Below, in pieces: positions 8,904 through 17,365 of a stretch of 64,000 nucleotides of DNA. The number at the start of each line of letters is the position of its first letter. Positions within the stretch are counted from its first letter, which is position 1. A program made the translations under genes and the position numbers. The stretch spans positions 1 through 64,000 of the forward strand of contig NZ_JABFTX010000006.1 in the NCBI RefSeq assembly GCF_021404305.1, written 5' to 3'. The notes below the pieces were generated by a model, which saw only the letters and a program-made list of their open reading frames with translations, was not told the origin of the DNA and made no database searches. This DNA is from Billgrantia ethanolica (GTDB lineage: Bacteria; Pseudomonadota; Gammaproteobacteria; Pseudomonadales; Halomonadaceae).

Positions 8904-10822
8904 GCCTATCCATGGGAGCAGCCTCCGGTCCCGCCCAGCGCGCGCGCCGCACCTGGAACATCGACCAGTGGGGCAGCGGATACTTCGACGTCGACGACAA
9001 CGGTCATGCCCTGGTGCGCCCTCTCGGCAGCGAGGCCGAAGGCCCCGCCCTGCCGCTGGCACCGCTGGTGGACCAACTGCGCGAGGCCGACCTGCGCCTG
9101 CCGGTGCTGGTCCGCTTCAGCGACATCCTGCACGACCGTGTCGAGCAGCTGTGCGAAGCCTTCGACCTGGCCATGCGCGAGGAGGAGTATCAAGGCGGCT
9201 ACACTGCCGTCTATCCGATCAAGGTCAACCAGCAGCGGCGCGTGGTCGAGGAGATACTGGCCACCCGCGAGCGCGGCCACGGCCGGGTCGGCCTCGAGGC
9301 CGGCAGCAAGCCGGAACTGCTCGCCGTGCTGGCGCTCTCCGCCGACGGCCCCTCGCTGATCGTGTGCAACGGCTACAAGGATCGCGAGTACATCCGCCTG
9401 GCATTGATGGGCGAGAAGCTCGGCCATCGGGTCTACCTGGTGGTGGAGAAGTTCTCCGAGCTGCCGCTGATCCTGGAGGAGGCCGAACGCCTCGGCGTCA
9501 CCCCGCGCATCGGCCTGCGCGCGCGCCTGGCCTCGGTGGGCATGGGCAAGTGGCAGGACACCGGCGGCGAGAAATCCAAGTTCGGCCTCACCGCCGCCCA
9601 GATGCTGGCGGTGGTGGAGCGCCTGCGCGAAGCCGACTCGCTCGGCAGCCTGCAGCTGGTGCACTTCCACCTGGGCTCGCAGATCGCCAATATCCGCGAC
9701 ATCCAGGTCGGTCTGCGCGAGTGCGCGCGCTTCTACCAGAGCCTGCTGGCGCTGGGCGCACCGATCGACACCGTCGATGTCGGCGGCGGCCTGGGCATCG
9801 ACTACGAAGGCACCCGTTCGCGCAGCTTCTGCTCGATCAACTACTCCATGCGCGAGTATGCACGCAACGTAGTCAGCGCCTTCGCCCAGGCCTGCAACGA
9901 GGCGGAGATCCCCCATCCTCACCTGATCAGCGAATCGGGCCGCGCCCTCACCGCCCACCACGCGGTGCTGATCACCAATGTGATCGGCGAGGAGCGGGTC
10001 AATGACGAGGCGCCCGAACGACTGGCCGAGGATGACCCTCAGCTCGACGAGCTGTGGCGCGTGCACGATCTGCTCAACGGCTCGGTGGAGCCGCGCGAGC
10101 TAGTCGAGGCATGGCACGACCTGCTGCAGGCGATGAGCGAAATGCACGACCGCTTCCTCATGGGGCTGGCCGACATCACCGTGCGCGCCGAGGCCGAAGG
10201 GGTCTATTTCGCCGCCTGCGCGCGCCTGCGCGAACGACTCGACAGCCGCAACCGCGCCCACCGCGAGATCATCGACGAACTGGCCGAGAAGCTTGCCGAC
10301 AAGCTGTTCGTCAACTTCTCGCTGTTCCAGTCGGTGCCCGACGTGTGGGGCATCGATCAGATCTTCCCGGTGCTGCCGCTGACCGGGCTCAACCGCGAGC
10401 CCAGTCGCCGCGGCGTGATCCAGGACATCACCTGCGACAGCGACGGCCGCATCGATGGCTACGTCGACGGCCAGGGGGTGGAGACGACACTGCCGCTGCC
10501 CGAGTGGCGTGACGACGAGGAGCGCCTGCTAGGCTTCTTCCTGGTCGGTGCCTACCAGGAGATCCTCGGCGACCTGCACAATCTGTTCGGCGACACCGAC
10601 TCCGTCGACGCCGCCTTGGACGAGAACGGCGAGTGGGTGCTGAGCCACGCCCAGCAGGGCGACCGCGTCTCCGACGTGCTGGCCTACGTCAACTTCGATG
10701 CCAAGGTGCTGCGCGACCGCCTGGCCGGCCAGTTGGCCGACAGCGGGCTGCCGGCAGAGGAGCAGGAGCACTTCCTCGACGACCTCTCCGCCGGCCTGCA
10801 GGGCTATACCTATCTCGAGTAG
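8900..10822 (+). CDS. speA: Biosynthetic arginine decarboxylase
   Basis: This 640-residue PLP enzyme converts arginine to agmatine, the first step of an alternative route to putrescine. The PLP-lysine region YTAVYPIKVNQQRRVVEEI is intact, as are the glycine-rich phosphate loop VDVGGGLGIDYEG and the HFHLGSQI motif. The C-terminal half contains the long helical insertion typical of SpeA (length near the usual 630-660). It overlaps thrB by four bases (ATGA), so the two are co-transcribed; the pairing of a threonine enzyme with a polyamine enzyme is not an obvious pathway link. Confidence 0.96.
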   Translation: MSLSMGAASGPAQRARRTWNIDQWGSGYFDVDDNGHALVRPLGSEAEGPALPLAPLVDQLREADLRLPVLVRFSDILHDRVEQLCEAFDLAMREEEYQGGYTAVYPIKVNQQRRVVEEILATRERGHGRVGLEAGSKPELLAVLALSADGPSLIVCNGYKDREYIRLALMGEKLGHRVYLVVEKFSELPLILEEAERLGVTPRIGLRARLASVGMGKWQDTGGEKSKFGLTAAQMLAVVERLREADSLGSLQLVHFHLGSQIANIRDIQVGLRECARFYQSLLALGAPIDTVDVGGGLGIDYEGTRSRSFCSINYSMREYARNVVSAFAQACNEAEIPHPHLISESGRALTAHHAVLITNVIGEERVNDEAPERLAEDDPQLDELWRVHDLLNGSVEPRELVEAWHDLLQAMSEMHDRFLMGLADITVRAEAEGVYFAACARLRERLDSRNRAHREIIDELAEKLADKLFVNFSLFQSVPDVWGIDQIFPVLPLTGLNREPSRRGVIQDITCDSDGRIDGYVDGQGVETTLPLPEWRDDEERLLGFFLVGAYQEILGDLHNLFGDTDSVDAALDENGEWVLSHAQQGDRVSDVLAYVNFDAKVLRDRLAGQLADSGLPAEEQEHFLDDLSAGLQGYTYLE

Positions 10823-10854
10823 GTTGTTCAACCCTGCCGGCGCCACTCGAGCGC

Positions 10855-10900
10855 AAACGACCGACGCCCCGCGGCCAGACCGCCGGGCGTCGTCGTTTGG
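10855..10900. terminator. Hairpin between convergent speA and FAH-family gene
   Basis: A GC-rich inverted repeat (caaacgac-cgacgccc paired with gggcgtcgtcgtttg, one bulged base) lies between the ends of two convergent genes. There is no clear T run, so it is a probable rather than certain terminator. Confidence 0.6.
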
Positions 10901-10926
10901 AACCTGAGTACCGGTCGGGGCGGGCC

Positions 10927-11592
10927 TTACTCGACGACCTGAGCCGTGACCTCGAGGCCGCCGGTGAGGGTCATACGCAGCTTGGCGCCGCGCGGCAGCT
11001 CGCCGACGCCTTCGGGGGTGCCGGTGATGACCACGTCGCCCGGCTCAAGGGTGAAGTGACGGCTCATCTCGGCCACCAGCGTAGGCACTGGGAACAGCAT
11101 GTCGGAACCCTCGCCGTGCTGACGCAGCTCGCCGTCGATCTCCAGCTCGAAGGTCAGCGCATTCCAGTTCGGCGCACGGCTGAGCGGCAGGAAGGCCGAC
11201 AGCGGACAGGCACCGTCGAACGACTTGGCGATCTCCCAGGGGTGGCCCTTCTCCTTCAGGCGGGTCTGCACGTCGCGCAGGGTCAGATCCAGCGCCAGGC
11301 CGATGCCGACGATGGCACGCTCGGCCTCATCGGCGGTGGCATGGGACAGCGTCTCGCCGATCAGCAGTGCCAGCTCCGCCTCGTAGTGCACTTCGCCACG
11401 AGAGAAAGGCGGATCGAGGGGCTCGTCGAGGCTCACCGCACTGGTGGCCGGCTTGATGAACAACAGCGGCTCGGTGGGTATCGGGTTGTCCAGCTCCTTG
11501 GCGTGATCGGCATAGTTGCGGCCAATGCATACGATCTTGCCCAGCGAATGGGGAAACTCCTGGCCATCGGTAAAACGGGGAACAAAGCGCAT
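10927..11592 (-). CDS. Fumarylacetoacetate hydrolase-family protein
   Basis: This 221-residue enzyme belongs to the FAH superfamily of small (YcgM/FAHD1-like) hydrolases or decarboxylases acting on acylpyruvates, oxaloacetate or similar diketo acids. The fold's signature stretches are visible: the N-terminal KIVCIGRNYADHAKE, LFIKPATS, the metal-binding VHYEAELALLIG (glutamates of the E-x-E pattern), and the C-terminal GDVVITGTPEGVGEL. The exact substrate cannot be derived. It precedes no obvious pathway partner; ectD lies about 110 bases upstream on the same strand. Confidence 0.88.
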   Translation of the reverse strand: MRFVPRFTDGQEFPHSLGKIVCIGRNYADHAKELDNPIPTEPLLFIKPATSAVSLDEPLDPPFSRGEVHYEAELALLIGETLSHATADEAERAIVGIGLALDLTLRDVQTRLKEKGHPWEIAKSFDGACPLSAFLPLSRAPNWNALTFELEIDGELRQHGEGSDMLFPVPTLVAEMSRHFTLEPGDVVITGTPEGVGELPRGAKLRMTLTGGLEVTAQVVE

Positions 11593-11702
11593 GGCGGGTC
11601 TTCTCCTTCTCGTTATGCGTGCCGCTTCTCAACGACAAGCCTCACAGTCTACCGCACCATGCGCTCCGTTCCACCCTGATGACGCTATCGAAACGATAGG
11701 CG

Positions 11703-12695
11703 TCAGTCCTGGGGCGTCCACAGCTCGTCCAGCCCATGTGCCAGGAAGCTCGGCCGACGACGACGGGCGGCAAAAGGCTCGACGCAGGCGTTGTCGCGCC
11801 GGTTGTAGACGAAGAATACGTTACTGCGCGGGTCCGGCGACATGTTGGCGTTGGAGCCGTGCAGGGTGTTGCAGTCGAACAGCAGCAGGCCCCCGGCCGC
11901 GCCCTTGGGCGCCTCGATGCCGTGGCGGGCGACCAGCTCGCGCAGCGCCTCGCGGCCCGGCACACCGAACTCCTGGCGCTTCAACGACTGACGGTGATGA
12001 TCGTCCGGGGTCTCGCCCAGGCACGGCACGAACACCTTGTGCGAGCCCGGGATCAGCATCAGCGGGCCGTTGAACTCATGGTTGTCGGTCAGCACGATGG
12101 AAGCGCTCACCGCGTGCATCGCCGGCATGCCGTCCTCGGCGTGCCAGGTCTCGAAGTCGGAGTGCCAGCTGAAGCCCTTGCCCTCGAAGCCCGGCTTGTA
12201 GTTGATACGCGACTGGTGCACGTAGGCCTCGCCGCCGAGGATCTGACGCACCCGCCCGACGAGGCGCTCGTCGTGGGCCAGTCTGGCGAAGCGCTGCGAC
12301 AGGAAATGCACCGCGAACAGCGAGCGGATCTCCTGACTGTCGGGTTCGGTGATACTGAAGTCGCGGCCGCGGAAGTCGTCGCGGCTGAGCAGGGCATCCA
12401 GCTCCCGACGCAGCTCATCGAGCTCCTCCCCGCTGATGAAATTGGGCTCGAAAAGAAAGCCCTTGCGTTCGAACTCGTCGAGCTGCGCCCGACTCAGCGG
12501 CCCCTCGTCGGCGCTGCCGCGCACCACGCCCTCGCGGCGCTCCACCCAGAGGGTGTCGAGCGGCTTGTTCAGCCGGGTGGGATAGGCATCCTGCACCCGC
12601 TTCGCGGCGCTGCGAAGCGGTGCCGTCATGGTATCGGTGACGGCGTAGTCGGTGGTCTGCTTCAGCTTACGGTTGGACGAAGTGTGCACTGTCAT
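11703..12695 (-). CDS. ectD: Ectoine 5-hydroxylase
   Basis: This 330-residue non-haem iron, 2-oxoglutarate-dependent dioxygenase converts the compatible solute ectoine to 5-hydroxyectoine. The EctD signature is present: FSWHSDFETWHAEDGMP, with the iron ligands H and D of H-S-D and the distal histidine in NTLHGSNAN; the conserved RINYKPGFEGKGF and PLMLIPGSHK also match. The start at 12695 is set by an excellent ribosome binding site (aggaggtg, six bases upstream). The ectABC synthesis genes are not in this window, as is common for ectD in Halomonadaceae. This gene is the best taxonomic indicator for a halophile. Confidence 0.95.
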   Translation of the reverse strand: MTVHTSSNRKLKQTTDYAVTDTMTAPLRSAAKRVQDAYPTRLNKPLDTLWVERREGVVRGSADEGPLSRAQLDEFERKGFLFEPNFISGEELDELRRELDALLSRDDFRGRDFSITEPDSQEIRSLFAVHFLSQRFARLAHDERLVGRVRQILGGEAYVHQSRINYKPGFEGKGFSWHSDFETWHAEDGMPAMHAVSASIVLTDNHEFNGPLMLIPGSHKVFVPCLGETPDDHHRQSLKRQEFGVPGREALRELVARHGIEAPKGAAGGLLLFDCNTLHGSNANMSPDPRSNVFFVYNRRDNACVEPFAARRRRPSFLAHGLDELWTPQD

Positions 12696-12826
12696 CCAAT
12701 CACCTCCTGTGTATCCGTGATCAGTTTTCAGTCCCAGCTCGTGCAACGGCGTGCAGCCGTGGCGGGAGGTCCCGGCAGGACCTTGCAGCAGTGATGTGGT
12801 GGCGATGGAGCGGGCTTTCAAGCGCA

Positions 12827-12854
12827 ACGAAAAAACCGCCTCGATGGGCGGTTT
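12827..12854 (-). terminator. Terminator downstream of the tRNA-Thr locus
   Basis: Read on the minus strand, an 8-bp stem (aaaccgcc / ggcggttt) with a 6-base loop is followed by a run of T. It lies about 50 bases after the CCA end of the tRNA-Thr remnant and was presumably the terminator of the original tRNA gene. Confidence 0.8.
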
Positions 12855-12902
12855 CTGGTGTCTGCCAGTCGCTGCTTGTCCCGATTCTTCATCCGTTTCG
12901 GA

Positions 12903-12957
12903 TGGTGCCGGCACCAGGAGTCGAACCCGGGACCTACTGATTACAAGTCAGTTGCTC
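12903..12957 (-). other. ICE attachment site: 3' part of tRNA-Thr(TGT)
   Basis: On the minus strand the sequence runs from agagcaactgacttgtaatc (anticodon arm, anticodon TGT) through the T arm (gggttcgactcct) to the acceptor end with an encoded CCA. The 5' part (acceptor strand and D arm) is missing: the bases that precede it do not form a tRNA. This is the direct repeat left when an element integrates into the 3' end of a tRNA gene and regenerates the intact gene at its other end. The integrase gene beside it supports this. The partner site is outside the window. Confidence 0.88.
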
Positions 12958-13089
12958 TGATGCTGGCCGGTAACAACTGACAAACCAGACGATCATCAAG
13001 ACTGGGAATCAAGACCTTAGGGTGGTTCTGTTCACCAGTTGGCGTATAACAGTCAATACCAGCAACAGCATCATGTCAAGCTCGGCAGG

Positions 13090-14124
13090 CTAATTTGACC
13101 TGCCTACAGGGGCTGGTAACCCCTGACGGGGTGAACCCCTATCTGGCATCCCGTTGGCATCATCAAGGTGGCTTGCAGCATGCCGCTGCTCTAGGTATCT
13201 GCGCAGGGTGGCAAGGTCCGGGGCGACATAGCCTATCGTTGAGCGAATGTCCGTATGCCCGCATACCTGCTGGGTAAGGAAGATATCCCGACCAGGGCTT
13301 CGCATCAGGTCTGTAGCGAGTGAGTGCCGAAACCTATGGGGGGTAACACGGTTGCCGCAGTACCGTGACAGCCGGTTGAAGAATCCCTCTACCTGCCACA
13401 CGTTCATGGTCTCCCGCCGGTGACGCAGGCTGAATCGATTGACATTGAAAAGTTGATCATGACGCTTGAAGCCTGCTGCATGTGCTGCAGTCATCAGCTT
13501 GGCGAGATAAGGATACAAGTCCTCAGTAATCGGCAGGACGGCTTCACTCTTGTTCTTCGCGCCCTCGGCTGAGGCGATCAACCGACGCCTCTTTAAGTGG
13601 ATATCGTTAGGCGTCATATTCAGTAGCTGATTCAGGCGAATTCCAGTGTGATAAAATGTTTCTACAACGACCTGCCAGAACCATGCTGGGTGAAGCGGTG
13701 CTGGCTCGCACCTGACCACTTCGTAGCGACGGCAAATCTCGAGTGCCTCACGAGCATAGACGATGTCGGTTTCACGCAACGTCTTGTGGCCACGTTTTTT
13801 CTCCCTGAGGAAGACATTCTCGAACGGAGAACTGACGATAGGAATGAGCTCATGCGATATCCCAAATCTATAAAATGCCTTCAAATGGCGGGCATAGTTG
13901 TTCCATGAGCTCTCTTCAATTCCTGACGGGTTGCGAGGAGACGTTACGATAGCCGAACGCCACATCAGCACATCCTTACGGCTTACCTCGGATGGTAGGA
14001 CTTCCATGCCGATATGACGCCGAAAGAGAGCTATTGGCCCAGCATATGAGGTTTGAGTCTTGGGAGACAACCACCGCTCAGTGAACATCTCTTGCATCAC
14101 TTCCGGAAACGTCAAGTCGCGCAT
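13090..14124 (-). CDS. Tyrosine recombinase (ICE integrase)
   Basis: This 344-residue protein is a phage-type integrase. An N-terminal core-binding domain (residues ~1-110) is followed by the catalytic domain with the first arginine in HTGIRLNQLLNM, the H-x-x-R box TPHRFRHSLATDL, the conserved GHTDIRSTIGY and the nucleophilic tyrosine in GYVAPDL. It should recombine attP with the 3' end of tRNA-Thr. I start it at the ATG at 14124, one base after the TAG stop of the relaxase gene (TAGCATG), with ggag just before it; a GTG at 14139 is possible. Its position next to the tRNA remnant marks the left end of the ICE. Co-transcription with the relaxase is unusual and links integration/excision to transfer. 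Confidence 0.93.
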   Translation of the reverse strand: MRDLTFPEVMQEMFTERWLSPKTQTSYAGPIALFRRHIGMEVLPSEVSRKDVLMWRSAIVTSPRNPSGIEESSWNNYARHLKAFYRFGISHELIPIVSSPFENVFLREKKRGHKTLRETDIVYAREALEICRRYEVVRCEPAPLHPAWFWQVVVETFYHTGIRLNQLLNMTPNDIHLKRRRLIASAEGAKNKSEAVLPITEDLYPYLAKLMTAAHAAGFKRHDQLFNVNRFSLRHRRETMNVWQVEGFFNRLSRYCGNRVTPHRFRHSLATDLMRSPGRDIFLTQQVCGHTDIRSTIGYVAPDLATLRRYLEQRHAASHLDDANGMPDRGSPRQGLPAPVGRSN

Positions 14125-14125
14125 G

Positions 14126-15973
14126 CTACTCCGCCTCACCTTTCAACGAAAGAAATACATTGTTCTGTAAGTGGGGCGTGAGACCGCAATCCGGTTTCAG
14201 CATGTAGCCCTTCAGAACATTCCCTTTTCTGTTAGGACCTCTAACCTCTACTTCAACAATGTTTCGATCGCCGGATGGCTTCTGGTGAAGACCGAGGTTC
14301 TGAAATCGTTGCTGCACCTTATTCCAAGGTTTTTCTGAGCCATAAGCAAGAGTGCAAAATCGCTTAAAGATTCCTGGGCTCACTAAAAAATAAGCATCAT
14401 CAACAACATGCACTAGCGCCTTTGTATGATTGATAACAATTTGGTGCGATTCAATCCCTTCTTTCAACCACTGTAGGAACCGCTCCCCATAGTCCTCTGT
14501 GCCAACCGCCTCAGTTGTTCCTGTCGATTTCTCATCATGCAAAATCTCAACATGATACCCAACTTCTTCATTCCTATCTGTCAGATTTTCACCCTTCTCC
14601 TTGCCAGAAATCAGCGATATCATTTCGTCGACATCCACGACAGTCGATGAAGGATTTGGCTTACACTTAGCTGTGGGCTCCCCTACTAGATATGCGGTAG
14701 CGCCCTGTTCTTCTCCGCAAGGCAGCGACGAGTCAGCGTCACCCTTAGAGCTGGAAACCGGTGGAATGGCATCATCAATAGTTTCTGCTGCCTGTTCTTT
14801 TACATGAACTTCCGTGATGGATGACCTCGCTTCCGACTTAGCCTCTGTACCTATCACCACCAATGAACCAGCTAGTGTGGAAGGACGAGTCTCCCCCGGC
14901 CCCCATATCACCTCTGGCGGGACCCTAAGAAAACTGAGAGTGGCTTTCCACTCTCCAATGCTTACTTCTCCTCTCCACACCGACTTTCCGTCGTTGGCTT
15001 CAAGAATGAGGCCATGAGCTTGCATTTCGTCATACATGCGAGTGGTCTTTGAAGGCACCCCTGGCACTCCATGCTGCAATAAGCACGCCTTGAGCTGATT
15101 AGGCACGCTGGGCGCCACAACCCACAAGGCGTCTTCGGTCAAGTACGCCGGAGCTCGGGGGGTGTTCAGTACCAGTTGCTCTTTCACCAGATACCTGAGT
15201 GCATCCACCAGCTTGCGCTGCAGCGACTCGACAGGTGCCTTAAGTGCCTTAGCAGGATCACCGCCAAGGGCACTTGCGACACTTGCACGATCCGCCTGAG
15301 CAACGATCTCACCGATGATGCCCGACTCTGCTCCGTACCCCGTGATGGTATACATGAGCTGGCTGAACACTACTGGGTCCTCGTACAGCCAACCCAGCAC
15401 CTGGCTACCGAGAATCGGCTCACACAACAGGCCGTTGGTGACCTGGTGCAGTTGGTAATCGCGCCCCTTCCGATATTGCACGCGATAAGGCCCTGGAATC
15501 CTACCCTGCCATAGTCGCCAGATTCTCCCACCTTCTAAACAAATATCTAAATCAACCAACACCTTAGCAGCGTCGTGCAGCAGCGCCCCGTAGGCCACGG
15601 CGATCGTCCAGCGTTCACCAGAAGCCAGCTGGTCTTCTGGAGCTGCACCGGGAGGCAGCAGGTGCTGCTGGCGGATCCGCAGTGCGTAGTTCATCACCTC
15701 GAGGCCGTGATCGAGCATGCCGCCGGCATAGGCATGGTGATGGTTCTCAGAGGCCGGCAGCTGCTGGACGAGCTCGGCATAGCGTTCCAGCGGGCGCTGC
15801 AGGTATTCGACGAAGACCGGGCGCGTTAACGACGTCAGGTCCCACAGCGACTTGATCACCTCCTGCCGGTAGGGTGTTCTGAGGAGTTCACCCCCTGAGC
15901 GGGGCATCAACCAGCCATCCCCTTGCTGGTCCTGTAGGTCATTTTTCTTTCGTGAAAACAGTCGATTAAGCAT
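14126..15973 (-). CDS. traI: MobH-family conjugative relaxase (TraI)
   Basis: This 615-residue protein belongs to the MobH relaxases of PFGI-1/clc-type ICEs. The N-terminal TraI_2 domain (residues ~30-330) carries the HD-hydrolase-like metal motifs HHHAYAGGMLDHGLEV and YGALLHDAAKVLVDLD, which replace the catalytic tyrosine chemistry of other relaxases. A hydrophilic, low-complexity linker (about residues 380-500) precedes a C-terminal DNA-binding-like domain (ESHQIVINHTKALVHVVDDAYFLVSP...). It would nick the ICE at oriT and lead the strand into the recipient. The integrase gene follows after one base. Confidence 0.92.
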   Translation of the reverse strand: MLNRLFSRKKNDLQDQQGDGWLMPRSGGELLRTPYRQEVIKSLWDLTSLTRPVFVEYLQRPLERYAELVQQLPASENHHHAYAGGMLDHGLEVMNYALRIRQQHLLPPGAAPEDQLASGERWTIAVAYGALLHDAAKVLVDLDICLEGGRIWRLWQGRIPGPYRVQYRKGRDYQLHQVTNGLLCEPILGSQVLGWLYEDPVVFSQLMYTITGYGAESGIIGEIVAQADRASVASALGGDPAKALKAPVESLQRKLVDALRYLVKEQLVLNTPRAPAYLTEDALWVVAPSVPNQLKACLLQHGVPGVPSKTTRMYDEMQAHGLILEANDGKSVWRGEVSIGEWKATLSFLRVPPEVIWGPGETRPSTLAGSLVVIGTEAKSEARSSITEVHVKEQAAETIDDAIPPVSSSKGDADSSLPCGEEQGATAYLVGEPTAKCKPNPSSTVVDVDEMISLISGKEKGENLTDRNEEVGYHVEILHDEKSTGTTEAVGTEDYGERFLQWLKEGIESHQIVINHTKALVHVVDDAYFLVSPGIFKRFCTLAYGSEKPWNKVQQRFQNLGLHQKPSGDRNIVEVEVRGPNRKGNVLKGYMLKPDCGLTPHLQNNVFLSLKGEAE

Positions 15974-16195
15974 CAGTGGCTCTCGTCAGCCGGTCGTTCA
16001 CCCCTATCTGACGATGTCCTACTGCTCTGCGGAAGGGAGAATGCTAATGCCGAAGTCCGATCATTCTCCTATTGCTGCCAGCTGCCGCTGGGTCCGGAAG
16101 TCTTGCTCCTGTGTGGAAATGCCACACTATTGACAGAGCCAGAGAAATGCGTGAACTAAGCCAATAAGCCCCAAACTCCTTGATGCTAGTTCAAG

Positions 16196-16229
16196 ATAAA
16201 AAGCCCTCCTTTCGCAAGAAAGGAGGGCT
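16196..16229 (-). terminator. Terminator of the radC unit
   Basis: On the minus strand an 11-bp perfect stem (agccctccttt / aaaggagggct, 6-base loop) is followed by five T. It lies 40 bases after the radC stop and separates the radC unit from traI. The rest of the gap between traI and radC (15974-16195) shows no gene. Confidence 0.9.
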
Positions 16230-16270
16230 GAGAGAACATCCGAAAGTATCGAGAAGGAGCGCCAGAAGAA

Positions 16271-16813
16271 TCAGAGATAGCCCCGCTCAGCGAAGGACAC
16301 CGATTCCGCCCCTCCAACAACGATGTGGTCAAGAACTCGCACCTCAATCAGACCAAGCGCCTCTTGTAGACGCTGAGTGATACGTCGGTCTGCATCGCTG
16401 GGATCGGGCTCCCCGCTGGGATGGTTGTGGGTGAATATCACCGCACCTGCGTTGTGGCGCAGCGCCGCTTTCACCACCTCCCTTGGATAAACCGAGGCGG
16501 AGTCAAGCGTACCGTGGAACAGTTCGCTGAATTCGATCACACGGTGCTGAGTGTCAAGGAAGATGGCGCCGAAGACCTCATGGTCGTAGCCTGCCAGCTT
16601 GAGCCACAGAAATTCCCGCACCCGATTGGGCGTGGTGAGCTTCGCGCCTCTGGAGACGGAGCGCTCCACCGCCAGTCGGGCCACCTCAATGATGTGATCA
16701 TCCGGAGCCGCCAGATATCTGCCATCACTATCACGTACAAATAGCAGGGGCTCCTGCTGAGAGGTGTATGCCGAGCTTTCCTGAAGAGAGATTGCAAGAT
16801 TGGAATGCATCAT
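16271..16813 (-). CDS. radC: RadC-family JAB/MPN protein
   Basis: This 180-residue protein has the RadC metal-binding signature: the HNAGAVIFTHNHPSGEPDPS stretch (HxH...S followed by D of the JAMM motif) and the preceding VFGAIFLDTQHRVIEFSELFHGTLDSASVYPREVV. It is the short, mobile-element form lacking the N-terminal helix-hairpin-helix part of chromosomal RadC. Such genes are very common in ICEs and islands; the biochemical role remains unsettled. Its leader contains a G-rich hairpin (16843-16884) on the minus-strand transcript. Confidence 0.92.
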   Translation of the reverse strand: MMHSNLAISLQESSAYTSQQEPLLFVRDSDGRYLAAPDDHIIEVARLAVERSVSRGAKLTTPNRVREFLWLKLAGYDHEVFGAIFLDTQHRVIEFSELFHGTLDSASVYPREVVKAALRHNAGAVIFTHNHPSGEPDPSDADRRITQRLQEALGLIEVRVLDHIVVGGAESVSFAERGYL

Positions 16814-16842
16814 GTCCCTGTTCTCTTGAGCATGACCAAGAC

Positions 16843-16884
16843 CCCACCCCCTGACGGGAGTGAGGTCCCGGTCAGGGTGGGTGG
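16843..16884 (-). promoter_or_regulatory. GC-rich hairpin in the radC leader
   Basis: An imperfect inverted repeat (ccccctgacgggag paired with tcccggtcagggtgg) sits between the 124-residue gene and radC. A similar structure precedes the former gene. It could be an attenuator, a transcript-stabilising hairpin or a weak internal terminator; it lacks a T run. Confidence 0.45.
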
Positions 16885-16894
16885 TAAAGAGGAG

Positions 16895-17269
16895 TTACGC
16901 GACAGCGCTCAGCAGCACCTTGGCGTGGTTTAGCTCGTCGAGCTGGGCGAGCAGAAGGTATTCACCATGCTCACTGTCGCCCTGGACGACGATGGCTTCG
17001 ATTTCCAGGGCAAGAGGCTCACACTCGCTTCCGCCTGGTGGGATGCGGTAATGGGTCAACCGCGCCGCCTGGGTTCCCTTGGGATACTGGCTTAGTTGGC
17101 GAGCTGCATCCTTGAGCATCAACTCAAGGCGCCCTACCGCCCGCACACCGAAACGATCGACACATTCTTCGCTAGCGAACATGCTGTCGCAGATCAGGTT
17201 ATTACTCAGACGGACCTGGCCTGTGAAGCCAGAGTCCTCTGCAAGCATCGTCATATCAAAGGTGCGCAT
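16895..17269 (-). CDS. Unknown ICE protein
   Basis: This 124-residue protein (MRTFDMTMLAEDSGFTGQVR ... AKVLLSAVA) is not recognised. It looks soluble, acidic and mixed alpha/beta, without a signal peptide or membrane helix. Its start is preceded by the leader CAAGGAGAAACACC, identical to that of the DUF3577 gene further upstream, which supports the start and suggests a duplicated expression module. It lies between radC and the DUF3577 replication-associated gene, so a house-keeping role in the ICE is likely but unproven. Confidence 0.8.
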   Translation of the reverse strand: MRTFDMTMLAEDSGFTGQVRLSNNLICDSMFASEECVDRFGVRAVGRLELMLKDAARQLSQYPKGTQAARLTHYRIPPGGSECEPLALEIEAIVVQGDSEHGEYLLLAQLDELNHAKVLLSAVA

Positions 17270-17301
17270 GGTGTTTCTCCTTGATCAAGTGACAAGGAGA
17301 A

Positions 17302-17342
17302 CCCCACCCCGGGGGGAGAGGTTCTCCCCGGCTGGGTTGGGT
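17302..17342 (-). promoter_or_regulatory. GC-rich hairpin between DUF3577 gene and the 124-residue gene
   Basis: The segment pairs aaccccacccc with ggggttgggtt-like sequence around an inner ggggagag/ctctcccc stem. It resembles the hairpin before radC in position and in the ccccaccc/gggtgggg motif. Confidence 0.45.
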
Positions 17343-17365
17343 TATCAGAGCTTAAATAGCTCAGA

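Noticed and set aside
8906-10066. A 386-codon minus-strand frame over speA
   Set aside because: Antisense shadow in GC-rich DNA; no start signals and no recognisable domain.
11736-12794. A 352-codon plus-strand frame over ectD
   Set aside because: Antisense shadow of ectD; the ectD motifs and ribosome binding site are decisive.
12903-12972. A functional tRNA-Thr gene
   Set aside because: The D arm and 5' acceptor strand are missing, so it cannot fold as a tRNA; it is better explained as the attachment repeat.
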